A stretch of 64,000 nt of DNA. Source: Novosphingobium fuchskuhlense. GTDB taxonomy: Bacteria; Pseudomonadota; Alphaproteobacteria; Sphingomonadales; Sphingomonadaceae. Location of the stretch: contig NZ_KQ954244.1 of assembly GCF_001519075.1 (NCBI RefSeq), positions 1,781,090 through 1,845,089 on the forward strand. The letters are read 5' to 3'. Shown one piece after another: positions 46,121-54,676 of the stretch. The position numbers were made by a program, and so were the translations under genes. Under the pieces are notes generated by a model. That model worked only from the letters and a program-made list of their open reading frames with translations. It did no database searches and was not told where the DNA came from. Position 1 is the first letter of the stretch, and each line of letters opens with the position of its first letter.

Positions 46121-47377
46121 ATGCGCCGTGTCGTGATCACCGGACTTGGCCTCGTCACCCCGCTGGGGGCCGATGTCGAAACCACGTGGGCAAATCTTCT
46201 TGCCGGCAAGTCGGGCGCGGGGCGGATCACCCGCTTCGATACCACGGGTCAGAAGTGCCTGATCGCCTGCGAAGTGAAGCCGGCTGACCACCCCTATGGT
46301 TTCGACCCCAACAAGCGCGTCGATTTCAAGGTGCAGCGCCAGGTCGATCCGTTCATCGTCTACGGCATCGACGCTGCCGGCCAGGCGCTTGAAGACGCGG
46401 GCCTCACCGACATGGACGAGGCCCTCAAGCTGCGCACCGGCTGCTCGATCGGTTCGGGCATCGGCGGCCTTCCGGGCATCGAGAGCGAATCGATTGTCCT
46501 GCACGAGAAGGGTGCGGGCCGTGTCAGCCCGCATTTCGTCCACGGCCGCCTGATCAATCTCATCTCGGGCCAGGTTTCGATCAAGTACGGCCTCATGGGC
46601 CCCAACCACGCGGTGGTGACGGCGTGCTCCACCGGTGCGCACTCGATCGGCGATGCCGCGCGCATGATCCGCGATGATGACGCCGATATCATGCTGGCGG
46701 GCGGCTCCGAAAGCACGATCAACCCGCTCGGCGTTGCCGGCTTCGCGCAGGCCCGCGCGCTCAATTGCAGCTACAACGACCGCCCCGAACAGGCCAGCCG
46801 CCCCTATGACAAGGACCGCGACGGCTTCGTGATGGGCGAGGGCGCCGGCGTCGTCGTGCTTGAGGAATACGAGCACGCCAAGGCACGCGGTGCGAAGATC
46901 TACGCCGAAGTCGTCGGCTATGGCCTCTCGGGTGATGCCTACCACGTCACCGCCCCGCATCCTGAAGGCAAGGGCGCGGAGCTTGCCGTGCGCATGGCGC
47001 TGCGCAAGGCCGGCATGGGCCCGGGCGACATCGACTATGTCAACGCCCACGGCACCTCGACCATGGCGGACACGATCGAACTCGCCGCGGTGAAGCGCGT
47101 GCTGGGCGATGATCTCTCCGGCGCGTCGATGAGCAGCACCAAGTCTGCCATTGGCCACCTTCTCGGCGGGGCCGGCGCGGTCGAGACGATCTTCTGCGTG
47201 CTGGCGATCCGCGATCAGATCGTGCCGCCCACGCTCAATCTGGATACCCCGGATGAGGGCTGCGAAGGCGTCGATCTCGTCCCCAAGGTTGCGAAGAAGC
47301 GTGTCGTGCGCGCCACGCTCAACAACTCGTTCGGCTTTGGCGGCACCAACGCCAGCGTGATCGTCAAGGCGATCTGA
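46121..47377 (+). CDS. fabF: Beta-ketoacyl-ACP synthase II
   Basis: Condensing enzyme of fatty acid elongation. 418 residues; Cys169 (TACSTGAHS), His310 (NAHGTST) and His346 (SAIGHLLGGAG) form the active site. GGAG six bases upstream fixes the ATG. mltG follows after 26 bases, as in the conserved acpP-fabF-mltG order. Confidence 0.97.
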   Translation: MRRVVITGLGLVTPLGADVETTWANLLAGKSGAGRITRFDTTGQKCLIACEVKPADHPYGFDPNKRVDFKVQRQVDPFIVYGIDAAGQALEDAGLTDMDEALKLRTGCSIGSGIGGLPGIESESIVLHEKGAGRVSPHFVHGRLINLISGQVSIKYGLMGPNHAVVTACSTGAHSIGDAARMIRDDDADIMLAGGSESTINPLGVAGFAQARALNCSYNDRPEQASRPYDKDRDGFVMGEGAGVVVLEEYEHAKARGAKIYAEVVGYGLSGDAYHVTAPHPEGKGAELAVRMALRKAGMGPGDIDYVNAHGTSTMADTIELAAVKRVLGDDLSGASMSSTKSAIGHLLGGAGAVETIFCVLAIRDQIVPPTLNLDTPDEGCEGVDLVPKVAKKRVVRATLNNSFGFGGTNASVIVKAI

Positions 47378-47403
47378 GCCCGAAGCGCAGGAGGCGGCGT
47401 CCG

Positions 47404-48384
47404 ATGCACAAGTCAGGCCGCCTCAGGATCTTCGTGTTTGCCGCCGCACTGGTGGTGGCCGTCTTTGGCGTCCACTTCCTCTACGGCTGGTATGGCAGCG
47501 GCCCGCTGGTCAAGGAGGCGACACTCTCTGTTCCCGATGGCGCGACTCTGGCCAGTGTCGCGGAAAAGCTGGAAGCGCAGGGCATTGTCGCTTCGGCCAG
47601 CACCTTCCGGCTCCGCGCGCGTCTGCTTGGGGGCAACGAGCCGCTGAAAGCCGGCGAGTACTATATTCCCGCCCATGCCAGCGGCTCGTCCGTGCTGGCG
47701 ATCCTGCAGGGCGAGGGCGGCGAGGTGCGCCGCATGGTGACCATCCCCGAAGGCATGCCCGCGATCATGGTGCAGGAACGGCTCGCGGCTGTCTCTCTGC
47801 TCACCGGTCCCGTTCCCACGCTCGCCGAGGGATCGGTGCTGCCGGATACCTACGCCTTCCAGCGCGGGGAAAGCCGCACGGCTCTGGTCACCCGCATGCA
47901 GCAGGCCATGGCCCGCACGCTCGACAAGCTATGGGCTGATCGCGCCCCCGATACGGTCGCGCGGAGCAAGGAGGAAGCGGTGATCCTCGCCTCGATCGTC
48001 GAGAAGGAAACCGGCAAGCCTTCCGAACGTCCGATGGTTGCCGGGCTCTATTCGAACCGGTTGCGTCAGGGAATGATGCTCCAGGCCGATCCGACGATCA
48101 TCTACCCGATCACGCACGGCAAGCCGCTGGGCCGCCGCATCCGCCAGTCGGAAATCCAGGCGGTCAATTCCTACAACACCTACACGATGGTTGGCTTGCC
48201 AGCGGCGCCGATCACCAATCCGGGCAAGGATTCGATCGCGGCGGTGCTGCACCCGGCGCGCACCAACGCGCTCTACATGGTGGCCGATGGCAAGGGCGGA
48301 CACGTTTTCGCGGCCACGCTGCAGGAACACAACGCCAATGTCGCGCGCTGGTTTGCGCTCCGCCGCGCCCGCGGAGAGTTGTAG
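47404..48384 (+). CDS. mltG: Endolytic murein transglycosylase MltG
   Basis: Inner-membrane-anchored enzyme that cleaves nascent glycan strands. 326 residues: one N-terminal membrane helix (about 8-27), then the YceG-like domain with catalytic Glu in ASIVEKETGK (200-202), LYSNRLRQGMMLQADPTIIYP and YNTYTMVGLPAAPITNPG. Last gene of acpP-fabF-mltG. Confidence 0.95.
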   Translation: MHKSGRLRIFVFAAALVVAVFGVHFLYGWYGSGPLVKEATLSVPDGATLASVAEKLEAQGIVASASTFRLRARLLGGNEPLKAGEYYIPAHASGSSVLAILQGEGGEVRRMVTIPEGMPAIMVQERLAAVSLLTGPVPTLAEGSVLPDTYAFQRGESRTALVTRMQQAMARTLDKLWADRAPDTVARSKEEAVILASIVEKETGKPSERPMVAGLYSNRLRQGMMLQADPTIIYPITHGKPLGRRIRQSEIQAVNSYNTYTMVGLPAAPITNPGKDSIAAVLHPARTNALYMVADGKGGHVFAATLQEHNANVARWFALRRARGEL

Positions 48385-48405
48385 ACGGCGCCTGGCCGGA
48401 GGTGC

Positions 48406-48870
48406 CTAGCGGCTGCTGCTGGACGTCGCGGTAACCTGCTGGGCGGTCACCAGGGTCGAAGTTGTCACCGCCGCATCCGAGCGCAGCGGCACGCCGGTCG
48501 CGCTGCTGCCCACCAGCACATTGCTCGTCTGGTTGCTGATGATGACCGAGACCGCTCCGGTCGAAGTGACGGAAATGGCACCGCGCGAGCCGCCGATGGC
48601 CGAGACGAAGCGCCCGGCGGTGGGATCATAAACCGCAGGAACCATGCTGGGAGAATTTTCCAGCGACGGCGGCGCAATGCTCAGCGCTGCCTGGCGCGCG
48701 CGGCCATCAAGGCTGGCGGCTGTTATCGTCGGTTGGGCGATCGATCGCAGCGTGATGTCGTAGGCGGTCTGCGCCTCGGCTGTCGGGGCGACAAACAGCG
48801 CGGCGCAGGCAACACCGACCGCGCCGGCAACACGCGGAAACTTCGTCAAGGTCTTGCGCACCTGTGTCAT
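48406..48870 (-). CDS. Exported Ser/Thr/Val-rich hypothetical protein
   Basis: 154-residue protein with a signal peptide (KFPRVAGAVGVACAALFVAPTAEA). The mature part is low in charge, rich in Ser/Thr/Ala/Val, with GAISVTSTGAVSVIISNQTSN and a Ser-rich end. Beta-strand-rich, perhaps surface-associated. Not recognised. The ATG giving MTQVRKTLTKF is preferred; another ATG lies 8 codons upstream. Convergent with mltG. Confidence 0.6.
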   Translation of the reverse strand: MTQVRKTLTKFPRVAGAVGVACAALFVAPTAEAQTAYDITLRSIAQPTITAASLDGRARQAALSIAPPSLENSPSMVPAVYDPTAGRFVSAIGGSRGAISVTSTGAVSVIISNQTSNVLVGSSATGVPLRSDAAVTTSTLVTAQQVTATSSSSR

Positions 48871-49031
48871 CGGAACGGCCCCCGGCTCCTGCATGATCGC
48901 ATCGTCTTTAGAATGTCACGACTATGCCCCAAGAGCGCGAACTTGGCAATAAATCGTCCTTCTTCTGCCTTTGTCCGCAGTCTGGGCAGGTCTGCCCGAA
49001 AAATATTGGGGAAGCATGGCTTTGCGGCGAC

Positions 49032-49049
49032 CCTAAGGGGTATCCGCAG
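49032..49049 (+). promoter_or_regulatory. Second copy of the CCTAAGGGGTATCCGCAG motif
   Basis: Nearly matches the element at 19314-19332 (one substitution and one deleted base). Lies between the divergent exported-protein and 2H-phosphoesterase genes. Apart from this, 48871-49165 shows no gene. Confidence 0.35.
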
Positions 49050-49165
49050 CTTGACGGTCCTCCCTGTTGATAGGGCGTGTTCAGGTTTTGCTTTCTCCTG
49101 CGATATACGAGGCTGGCGTGAGGCCGAGGTGATTCGCGGTGCCGGCCCTCCCGAAGGAGAGCCTT

Positions 49166-49729
49166 GTGGACAGCGTTGACCCGTTGATGGCCGGCGGTCC
49201 TGTCATGGCGCCGACTGCTGCACTCGTGATCACCGCCGAACTGCCGGCCCCGCTGCATGGCCGGGCAGAAGGTTTACGCCGTGCGCATTATCCGCCTGAG
49301 CGCAACCACGTTCCGGCCCACCTCACGGTCCTGCGCGCCCTGCCGCCCTTCGTTGAAGCGGAAGCCCGCGATCTGCTCGCCGCCCTTGCACGGGAAATGC
49401 CCGCGCCCCCCGCGCGCCTTGCCGGCATCATGGACCTTGGCACCGGCACCGCGCTTGCCATCGAAAGCCCGGCCTTGCTCGAGATCCGGGCGATGATTGC
49501 CGAGCACTTTCACGGTATGCTCACCCTGCAGGACCAGGGACTGCCGCGGCTTCATGTCACCGTGCAGAACAAGGTCACGCGGGCCGAGGCCAAGGCCCTG
49601 CAGGCCGCGCTGCGGCCGGTCATCCTGCCCGAGGGGTTCGCCTTCGCCGCACTCGCACTCCAGCGCTATCGCGGCGGCCCGTGGGAGCAGGCAGGCCGCT
49701 GGCCATTTCGGGGCCGCACGCGGCGATGA
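49166..49729 (+). CDS. 2H phosphoesterase / 2'-5' RNA ligase family protein
   Basis: 187 residues with the two HxT motifs of the family, H52-L-T (VPAHLTVL) and H130-V-T (RLHVTVQNK). GTG start chosen because GGAG lies six bases upstream. Members act on cyclic phosphates in RNA or nucleotides; the natural substrate is unknown. Single gene between exported-protein gene and tRNA-Met. Confidence 0.8.
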   Translation: MDSVDPLMAGGPVMAPTAALVITAELPAPLHGRAEGLRRAHYPPERNHVPAHLTVLRALPPFVEAEARDLLAALAREMPAPPARLAGIMDLGTGTALAIESPALLEIRAMIAEHFHGMLTLQDQGLPRLHVTVQNKVTRAEAKALQAALRPVILPEGFAFAALALQRYRGGPWEQAGRWPFRGRTRR

Positions 49730-49759
49730 GATTGCCATGCAGGTCAACCGATTCCGCTG

Positions 49760-49788
49760 TTGACCCGCTACGCCACCCCGCCTAATAG
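49760..49788 (+). promoter_or_regulatory. Promoter of tRNA-Met
   Basis: TTGACC, 17-base spacer, TAATAG; places the transcript start about 45 bases before the tRNA. Confidence 0.6.
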
Positions 49789-49840
49789 GCCCGCCTGCCT
49801 AGGCTGCGGAGGTTTCCGTTGTCCTGCCAGATCCCTTCGG

Positions 49841-49917
49841 GGCGGAGTAGCTCAGCCGGTTAGAGCAGCGGAATCATAATCCGCGTGTCGGGGGTTCGAG
49901 TCCCTCCTCCGCTACCA
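49841..49917 (+). tRNA. tRNA-Met (anticodon CAT), elongator type
   Basis: 77 bases with encoded CCA. Anticodon stem GCGGA/TCCGC around ATCATAA gives CAT; T arm GGGGGTTCGAGTCCCTC. Position 1-72 is a G-T pair and stem GC triplets of initiators are absent, so elongator Met is favoured; tRNA-Ile(CAT) cannot be fully excluded by eye. Confidence 0.93.
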
Positions 49918-49951
49918 AAAATCAATGACTTACGAGATCGCCCCGTAGCCG

Positions 49952-49970
49952 GTTTACAAACTGCGTAAAC
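49952..49970. repeat. GTTTAC-N7-GTAAAC inverted repeat
   Basis: 6-bp inverted repeat 35 bases after tRNA-Met, at the edge of the low-GC segment and downstream of the minus-strand repeat-protein gene. Role unknown. Confidence 0.35.
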
Positions 49971-50041
49971 TTTCGGGTTGGCCTGCGCCTAGCGCACGTC
50001 TCTGACGCCAGAACAGTGATCGAAAGAAGGGGGGCGCTGGT

Positions 50042-51331
50042 TTAGAGCGAGAACGAGGCAGCCGCGCCAATCGCGTTCGCGGACCAGCTGATGCCGAAGC
50101 CATCAGGGATCGCAGGGTGGTCCATCCCGCCGGAGACGCGGATTGGTGCGGTGTTGAGCACACTGTAGTTCACCTCTCCGTACGTGCCGTGGAAGGAAAC
50201 GGCTTCACCGGTGTAGTTGATAAATTTCACCGAATTGCCCATGGTAACACCAATTGCGCCAGCGCTAACGCTGTTCTTGCCTTCAAACGATGAACCGGTA
50301 ATCGAGACATTGGCCTCGACAAGGCCGGTGTTCTCGACGTCGAAGTTCACATCGCCGAAGGCAACTGAGGGCACATCGCTACCCCCATCAGAGCCACTCA
50401 CGCCAAAGTTAACTGATGGCACTGCGCTGCCCGCATAAACGACGGTCGTGCTGTTGACCGAGCCGCTCGCGCCAATTGCCATGAGTGAAATGCTGCTATC
50501 GACACTATCTCCACTTATAGTGGCACCGTTCAACGTGGTATCTTGTGTCGGATCGTCGACAGAGCCAATCCTAATATTGCCGCTATTGTGCGCGTGCACG
50601 CTTATTCCGCTGTCAACACCTATTCCGATGTCAGAAGAGTAAGTGCCATCATCGACAATGGTCAAGACCGAGATGCCGGCTGATGCACCAAGTGCGGTGC
50701 CAGAGAACGCATTGCGCGTACCCCCGTTGATCGACACGCCGTCGCCGTTACTGCCGACAGCGATCTGCAGGTTCACGTCGCCGGTGTTGTCCGCGTTAAG
50801 CGAGATGTCGCCATTAACGGTAAGGGAGCGGCTAACCGTGGCGCCTCCCAAGACGTCATCGGTGACGCTGAATTGGGCCGAAGCACCCACTGCCGAGACC
50901 GAGATCGTATTGTCGTGGCCTTGCTCGATTACGGCGCCGTCGATTGTGCCGGAGACGTTAATGGTGCTGTTCAGGTTGGAGGCAGAAACCGTGATGTTGC
51001 CATCAACGCTGTCGGTCATCTCCACATCCTGAAAAGTTACGCTGCTATTGCTGACCGAGGCCGAGGCACCGATAGCGGTCACGCTGATGGTGTTGCGTGA
51101 ACCATCAGCGATCGATGGAGCATTCATTAAAATGCCCTCTGAAGGGGCCACTGAAACCGTCGTATCTTCGTTTGTCGCGCTCACGGTGATGTCGCCACCC
51201 ATGGCCCAGCTTTGCGCAATCTGGGCAGTACAAATTGGAGAAAAAACTATCGATTGGCAGGTAGCTAAGAGCAGGCCAACAATGATTTGCGACTTCCGAC
51301 CAAGGGTGAAGCATTTCTGTAAAAATGACAT
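50042..51331 (-). CDS. Exported protein with six repeats, unknown
   Basis: 429 residues. N-terminal hydrophobic segment (KSQIIVGLLLATCQSIVFSP) acts as signal peptide. The mature protein is six units of about 60-85 residues, each opening like GDITVSATN (variants GNITVSASN, GDISLNADN, NFDVENTG) and closing on an IGASAS-type segment (TAIGASASVS, SAVGASAQFS, TALGASAGIS, MAIGASGSVN, GAIGVTMGN, NAIGAAASFSL). The pattern suggests a beta-rich repeat fold, perhaps ending in an outer-membrane-like aromatic C-terminus (SFSL). Start at ATG 51331 is the best signal-peptide start but lacks a clear ribosome site. Divergent from the Crp/Fnr regulator. Confidence 0.65.
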   Translation of the reverse strand: MSFLQKCFTLGRKSQIIVGLLLATCQSIVFSPICTAQIAQSWAMGGDITVSATNEDTTVSVAPSEGILMNAPSIADGSRNTISVTAIGASASVSNSSVTFQDVEMTDSVDGNITVSASNLNSTINVSGTIDGAVIEQGHDNTISVSAVGASAQFSVTDDVLGGATVSRSLTVNGDISLNADNTGDVNLQIAVGSNGDGVSINGGTRNAFSGTALGASAGISVLTIVDDGTYSSDIGIGVDSGISVHAHNSGNIRIGSVDDPTQDTTLNGATISGDSVDSSISLMAIGASGSVNSTTVVYAGSAVPSVNFGVSGSDGGSDVPSVAFGDVNFDVENTGLVEANVSITGSSFEGKNSVSAGAIGVTMGNSVKFINYTGEAVSFHGTYGEVNYSVLNTAPIRVSGGMDHPAIPDGFGISWSANAIGAAASFSL

Positions 51332-51433
51332 AAATTTATCACACACTTGCTCGAGCTGAGTTGAGGGAAAAGCCCTCCGGTGTGATGCGGTGCATGCCAT
51401 TTGCACTGGGCAAACAAAGGTTCATTTAGTCCA

Positions 51434-52141
51434 ATGTTGGATAATATTCCGATCTCGAAAGCTGAGGCGTGCCGCATTTTGGCAACTGAGGGTTGGCTGG
51501 CGACCGCAGCGGCTGATTTCCGTTCGGAGTTTCTGGCTAAGGGCCAGATCCGAACATTCACATCAGGATCTCAGATCTCGACAGCGGGCGATGACGACTC
51601 GATCGGCTCCGGAATGTACGGTATCGTGGCCGGCCAAGTGGCCGTTGTGCCGGGTATGGGGCCAGCAGATACGCCGGTCGCTCTGTTGTTCCATAAAGGC
51701 GACTGGGGCGGTTATGCGCCGCTGTTTTTGCCTGCCAATGTGGCGCACATCCATGCCGTCATACCGACAACCATTTTGTGCCTGAGCATCGGCGAGGTAC
51801 GTAGTATGCTGCACGAGCGGCCTGAATGGTGGAAGGAAATTGCCAAACTGAGCTTTGAAGCCGGAATAAGATATGCGGGCGTGGGTGTCGACCAACTCAT
51901 TCCCAATTCCGGCCGTCGACTAGCAGCCCTACTACTGCATCTGGCCAACTGCCGGCATTCTGGCGCAGCAAAGCCCATACATCTCAGCCAAGAAGAAATC
52001 GGTCAGACGGCAAAACTGTCTCGCCACCCAACCCGGCACCTGCTCCGGGACTTCGATGCGAGGGGTTGGATCAGCCAATCCTACCGTTGCATCGACATTA
52101 TACAGCCTGAACATTTACGCGCATGTGCCAATTCAGACTGA
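51434..52141 (+). CDS. Crp/Fnr family transcriptional regulator
   Basis: 235 residues: an N-terminal cyclic-nucleotide-binding-like beta-barrel (about 25-115, with GSGMYGIVAGQVAVV) and a C-terminal winged helix (LSQEEIGQTAKLSRHPTRHLLRDFDARGWIS). No N-terminal Fnr-type cysteine cluster, so it is not an Fe-S Fnr. Effector unknown. Divergent from the six-repeat exported protein gene, its likely target. An upstream TTG could add 11 residues. Confidence 0.82.
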   Translation: MLDNIPISKAEACRILATEGWLATAAADFRSEFLAKGQIRTFTSGSQISTAGDDDSIGSGMYGIVAGQVAVVPGMGPADTPVALLFHKGDWGGYAPLFLPANVAHIHAVIPTTILCLSIGEVRSMLHERPEWWKEIAKLSFEAGIRYAGVGVDQLIPNSGRRLAALLLHLANCRHSGAAKPIHLSQEEIGQTAKLSRHPTRHLLRDFDARGWISQSYRCIDIIQPEHLRACANSD

Positions 52142-52172
52142 CACCGTGACATAGCATTCTAAAGATCGACTG

Positions 52173-52198
52173 GCCCTTCAGGAAGATCGGGGAAGGGC
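52173..52198. terminator. Hairpin between convergent genes
   Basis: GCCCTTC (52173-52179) pairs with GAAGGGC (52192-52198), 12-base loop, between the convergent Crp-type and TauD-like genes. No T-run. Confidence 0.35.
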
Positions 52199-52230
52199 TG
52201 CGCTGCAAGTCTGATCGCAGCCGGTGCTGA

Positions 52231-53058
52231 TCAACGCGAGACGTGTGCCATTTTCCACATCGGATTGTGCGGGCGCGGCAAACCGCGGAACAGCACCGAG
52301 GCGCTGTTCCAGATAACCAGATCCCCGGGCTCCCAGGTGTGCCGGTAGACAAAGGCTGGCTTGGTCACCCACTCGCGCAAGCCGTCGATAAAGGCTTCGC
52401 TTGCGGAAAATTCCATGCCCATGATCTGGATGGCGGTATCGTCGACCAGCAGGCAATGACGCCCGCCTGCCATGCGCGCTACCAGGGGCAGTTCGGCGCT
52501 CTCGCGCGCCATCCATTGCATCAGGGCATCGTGCCGAGGCTCCCGCTCGTGATACAACCGGTCGTGCCAGAAACCATGGAGCACGGTGAGCGGGGCCAAG
52601 GCGCGCTGCTCGAAGTGCGGCAAGGCATCCCACGCAGCGGCCGTGCATGCAAAATCGGTCTGGGCCGCAATTCTGTCTTCGTCGGGAATAGCCATGATTG
52701 AGGTGCCCCCCGGGGCACGGCCCAGCACCTGGTCGTTTTCCCAGACTCGGCCATTGCGCACAAATTCGGCAAGCGGCGAGGCATTGGGGTCGCCCACGAT
52801 GAGGTAGTCCTCTGCCGACGGCTGTTGCACCGCGCCAAATTGACCGTGAAGTGCACATTCCAGCCGTTCGGCGAAGGATAGCAATGCGCGTTGCGGACAG
52901 AAGGCATTGCGGACGACGATGACTTCCAGATCTTCGAGTTGCGTCTGCAGCTTGTCGCGGTCGCTGATCAACAGATCGGGCAGATTGCTCCGATCAAGCG
53001 TAACGGCAGCCCTGTCATGACCGGGACCCTGATTGCCATGTGCTGTCCCGGTGGCCAT
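52231..53058 (-). CDS. TauD/TfdA-like protein lacking iron ligands
   Basis: 275 residues with the overall TauD/TfdA plan: EVIVVRNAF near the N-terminus, VWENDQVLGRAPGGTS in place of the WHTD...GGTS region, and FVYRHTWEPGDLVIWNSAS near the C-terminus. Aligned by eye, the first iron His (WHxD) is Glu107, Asp109 is kept, and the distal His (WDNRxxxH) is Phe257. Thus two of three ligands are missing and the protein is probably not an active iron dioxygenase. Start uncertain. The neighbour upstream on the same strand is the exported metallopeptidase, 9 bases before this ATG, so they may be co-transcribed. Confidence 0.7.
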   Translation of the reverse strand: MATGTAHGNQGPGHDRAAVTLDRSNLPDLLISDRDKLQTQLEDLEVIVVRNAFCPQRALLSFAERLECALHGQFGAVQQPSAEDYLIVGDPNASPLAEFVRNGRVWENDQVLGRAPGGTSIMAIPDEDRIAAQTDFACTAAAWDALPHFEQRALAPLTVLHGFWHDRLYHEREPRHDALMQWMARESAELPLVARMAGGRHCLLVDDTAIQIMGMEFSASEAFIDGLREWVTKPAFVYRHTWEPGDLVIWNSASVLFRGLPRPHNPMWKMAHVSR

Positions 53059-53067
53059 GAACCCGGC

Positions 53068-54258
53068 CTATTCCCCGTTCGCCATACGCGGCGTCAAGGT
53101 CACCACCATGCCGACTTCCAATGTCACTCCTGAAGGAAGGCGGGTGTAGATGCGTCCATCATGGGCCACGTTGAAGCGCAAGCCGTCAGATTGAAACGAC
53201 CAGGCATAGTCGCTTGAGGTAGGAAATGTTTTTCTCGAAATTGCCGTTCTTAAGCCATTATATGAATCGATGCGTCCACCTTTTGTAATATAATAATCAA
53301 TCGGATCATTATAAATGATTATCCGATATTTTAAGGGGGCATCGGAATTTTCATTTCGAAGACTATTTGCATCATAATTAATCTGCGCTACTGGCAATAA
53401 GCCCGGGTGTCTTTTGATGTTTTCAATCTCGGCATTCATCAGGGCTTTGGCATTCTGCCAGCCATGGACGATTGCGGCGATGCGATCGGCTCGGCCTGGA
53501 TGTGTTGAGGTTGATTGTTCGGGCAAGATGCGGGCGGCTGCGGATGTGGCCTCAGCCAGTGTGGCGCCAAGCCGCGCCAGCACGAACCCGGAGAAATCGT
53601 CCGCCTCGAGCTCATCGCGCCAAGGCTCGGTGGTTTGCCGGAGGGTATGACCGGCGAGATGATGGCCGACTTCGTGTGCCAGAATGCTTGTCGCGCCCCA
53701 GTCCGGGCAAATGCGATCCGCCACCTGCGCCATAAAATGTGGGTCGAACAGGATCACGCGCCGTCCGTTTATGATCTCAGCTGCAGCGGGTGTGGAGGTG
53801 GCTGCGATCAGGTCGAAGTTCATTTCCAGCCCGCTTACGCGAACGACCCGTTCGACCTGTGTTCGGGCTTCAGCAAGATCTGCGTTGGGTACGGTATCGG
53901 TCTGCCCGATGTAGCCCAGCTTGCCAGCGCTGCGTATGTGTGCCTCGCTCGGCCAGTAGTCGAGCAGGCGTGCTTGCGACCATTCCCTGCTCACTGCGCA
54001 TTTGTCTTCGTCGCGAAGATCGCGCTGAGTCTCGGCTGGAAGCGTACGGCCACCCGAAATTGAGCCGAGAGACGGGCTGGCGGCGGCTGGCGTTTGCGAT
54101 GCGGCTATCAGCCCAAAGGCCAGGAAAAGCCGTAGCGCGCTTCTGCCGCTGCCACGGGATGGTGGCGAAGTGTGCGAACAAATCGTCCTTGCGCTAAAGC
54201 GCTGAGTGCCAAGCGTGCACTCGAAGGGGGTACATTTCCTCCCAGGCCTTCCTTGCAT
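53068..54258 (-). CDS. Exported M48-like zinc metallopeptidase
   Basis: 396 residues. HEVGHH (H195, E196, H199) is the zinc motif, followed by ELEADDFSGFVLARLGA supplying the third Glu ligand, and THPGRADRIAAI, all as in M48 enzymes. A membrane/signal segment (LRLFLAFGLIAASQTPAAA) begins only near residue 45, after a basic leader; the ATG is nevertheless supported by GGAGG six bases upstream. The C-terminal 120 residues are unassigned and coded by noticeably AT-rich DNA (53220-53400), unlike the rest of the window. Confidence 0.75.
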   Translation of the reverse strand: MQGRPGRKCTPFECTLGTQRFSARTICSHTSPPSRGSGRSALRLFLAFGLIAASQTPAAASPSLGSISGGRTLPAETQRDLRDEDKCAVSREWSQARLLDYWPSEAHIRSAGKLGYIGQTDTVPNADLAEARTQVERVVRVSGLEMNFDLIAATSTPAAAEIINGRRVILFDPHFMAQVADRICPDWGATSILAHEVGHHLAGHTLRQTTEPWRDELEADDFSGFVLARLGATLAEATSAAARILPEQSTSTHPGRADRIAAIVHGWQNAKALMNAEIENIKRHPGLLPVAQINYDANSLRNENSDAPLKYRIIIYNDPIDYYITKGGRIDSYNGLRTAISRKTFPTSSDYAWSFQSDGLRFNVAHDGRIYTRLPSGVTLEVGMVVTLTPRMANGE

Positions 54259-54676
54259 CAGGTGCCTCCAATGTACTGATTTGTGGTTAAAATTTACACC
54301 TAATCCGACATGCTCCAATACCTACTATCCGCCGTTTTGGTAATTTTTTGAAAAATCTAAAATATTGAATCAAAAGCTAATCAGATAAAATAAGTAATAA
54401 AATAATCATAATGGCGACAAATAGACTGCGCATAATACTCATATCTTGGGGTGGGGGTGATCAAGGCGTGTCAGGCCGATTCGGTTCGCCCGCGCCGTAC
54501 CAGGTTTGCCGCAGCAGATGATCATGTCGGTCGGTTCGCGCGCCACGCGCCGGCCAAAGGCACGCCGGCAGGGCCCTGAAACAGGGCTGCGCTATCGCGT
54601 CTGTCCCGGGTAAGCCAATTCCAGGTGGCCGGGGCCAAGCAAAGCAGTGGTGCAGGGCCTCGCGGGGCCCTCTCGA
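54259..54676. other. 418-base intergenic region, AT-rich then GC-rich
   Basis: No gene seen. About 54330-54450 is very AT-rich and should hold the promoter of the minus-strand metallopeptidase gene. From about 54480 composition returns to the GC-rich norm. Near 54641 there is an AGGGCC/GGCCCT-type inverted repeat that could end the TIM-barrel operon, without a T-run. Confidence 0.5.

Noticed and set aside
49890..54500. Direct repeat of the tRNA-Met 3' end as island attachment site
   Set aside because: Looked for copies of the T-arm/acceptor sequence downstream; none was found, nor any integrase.
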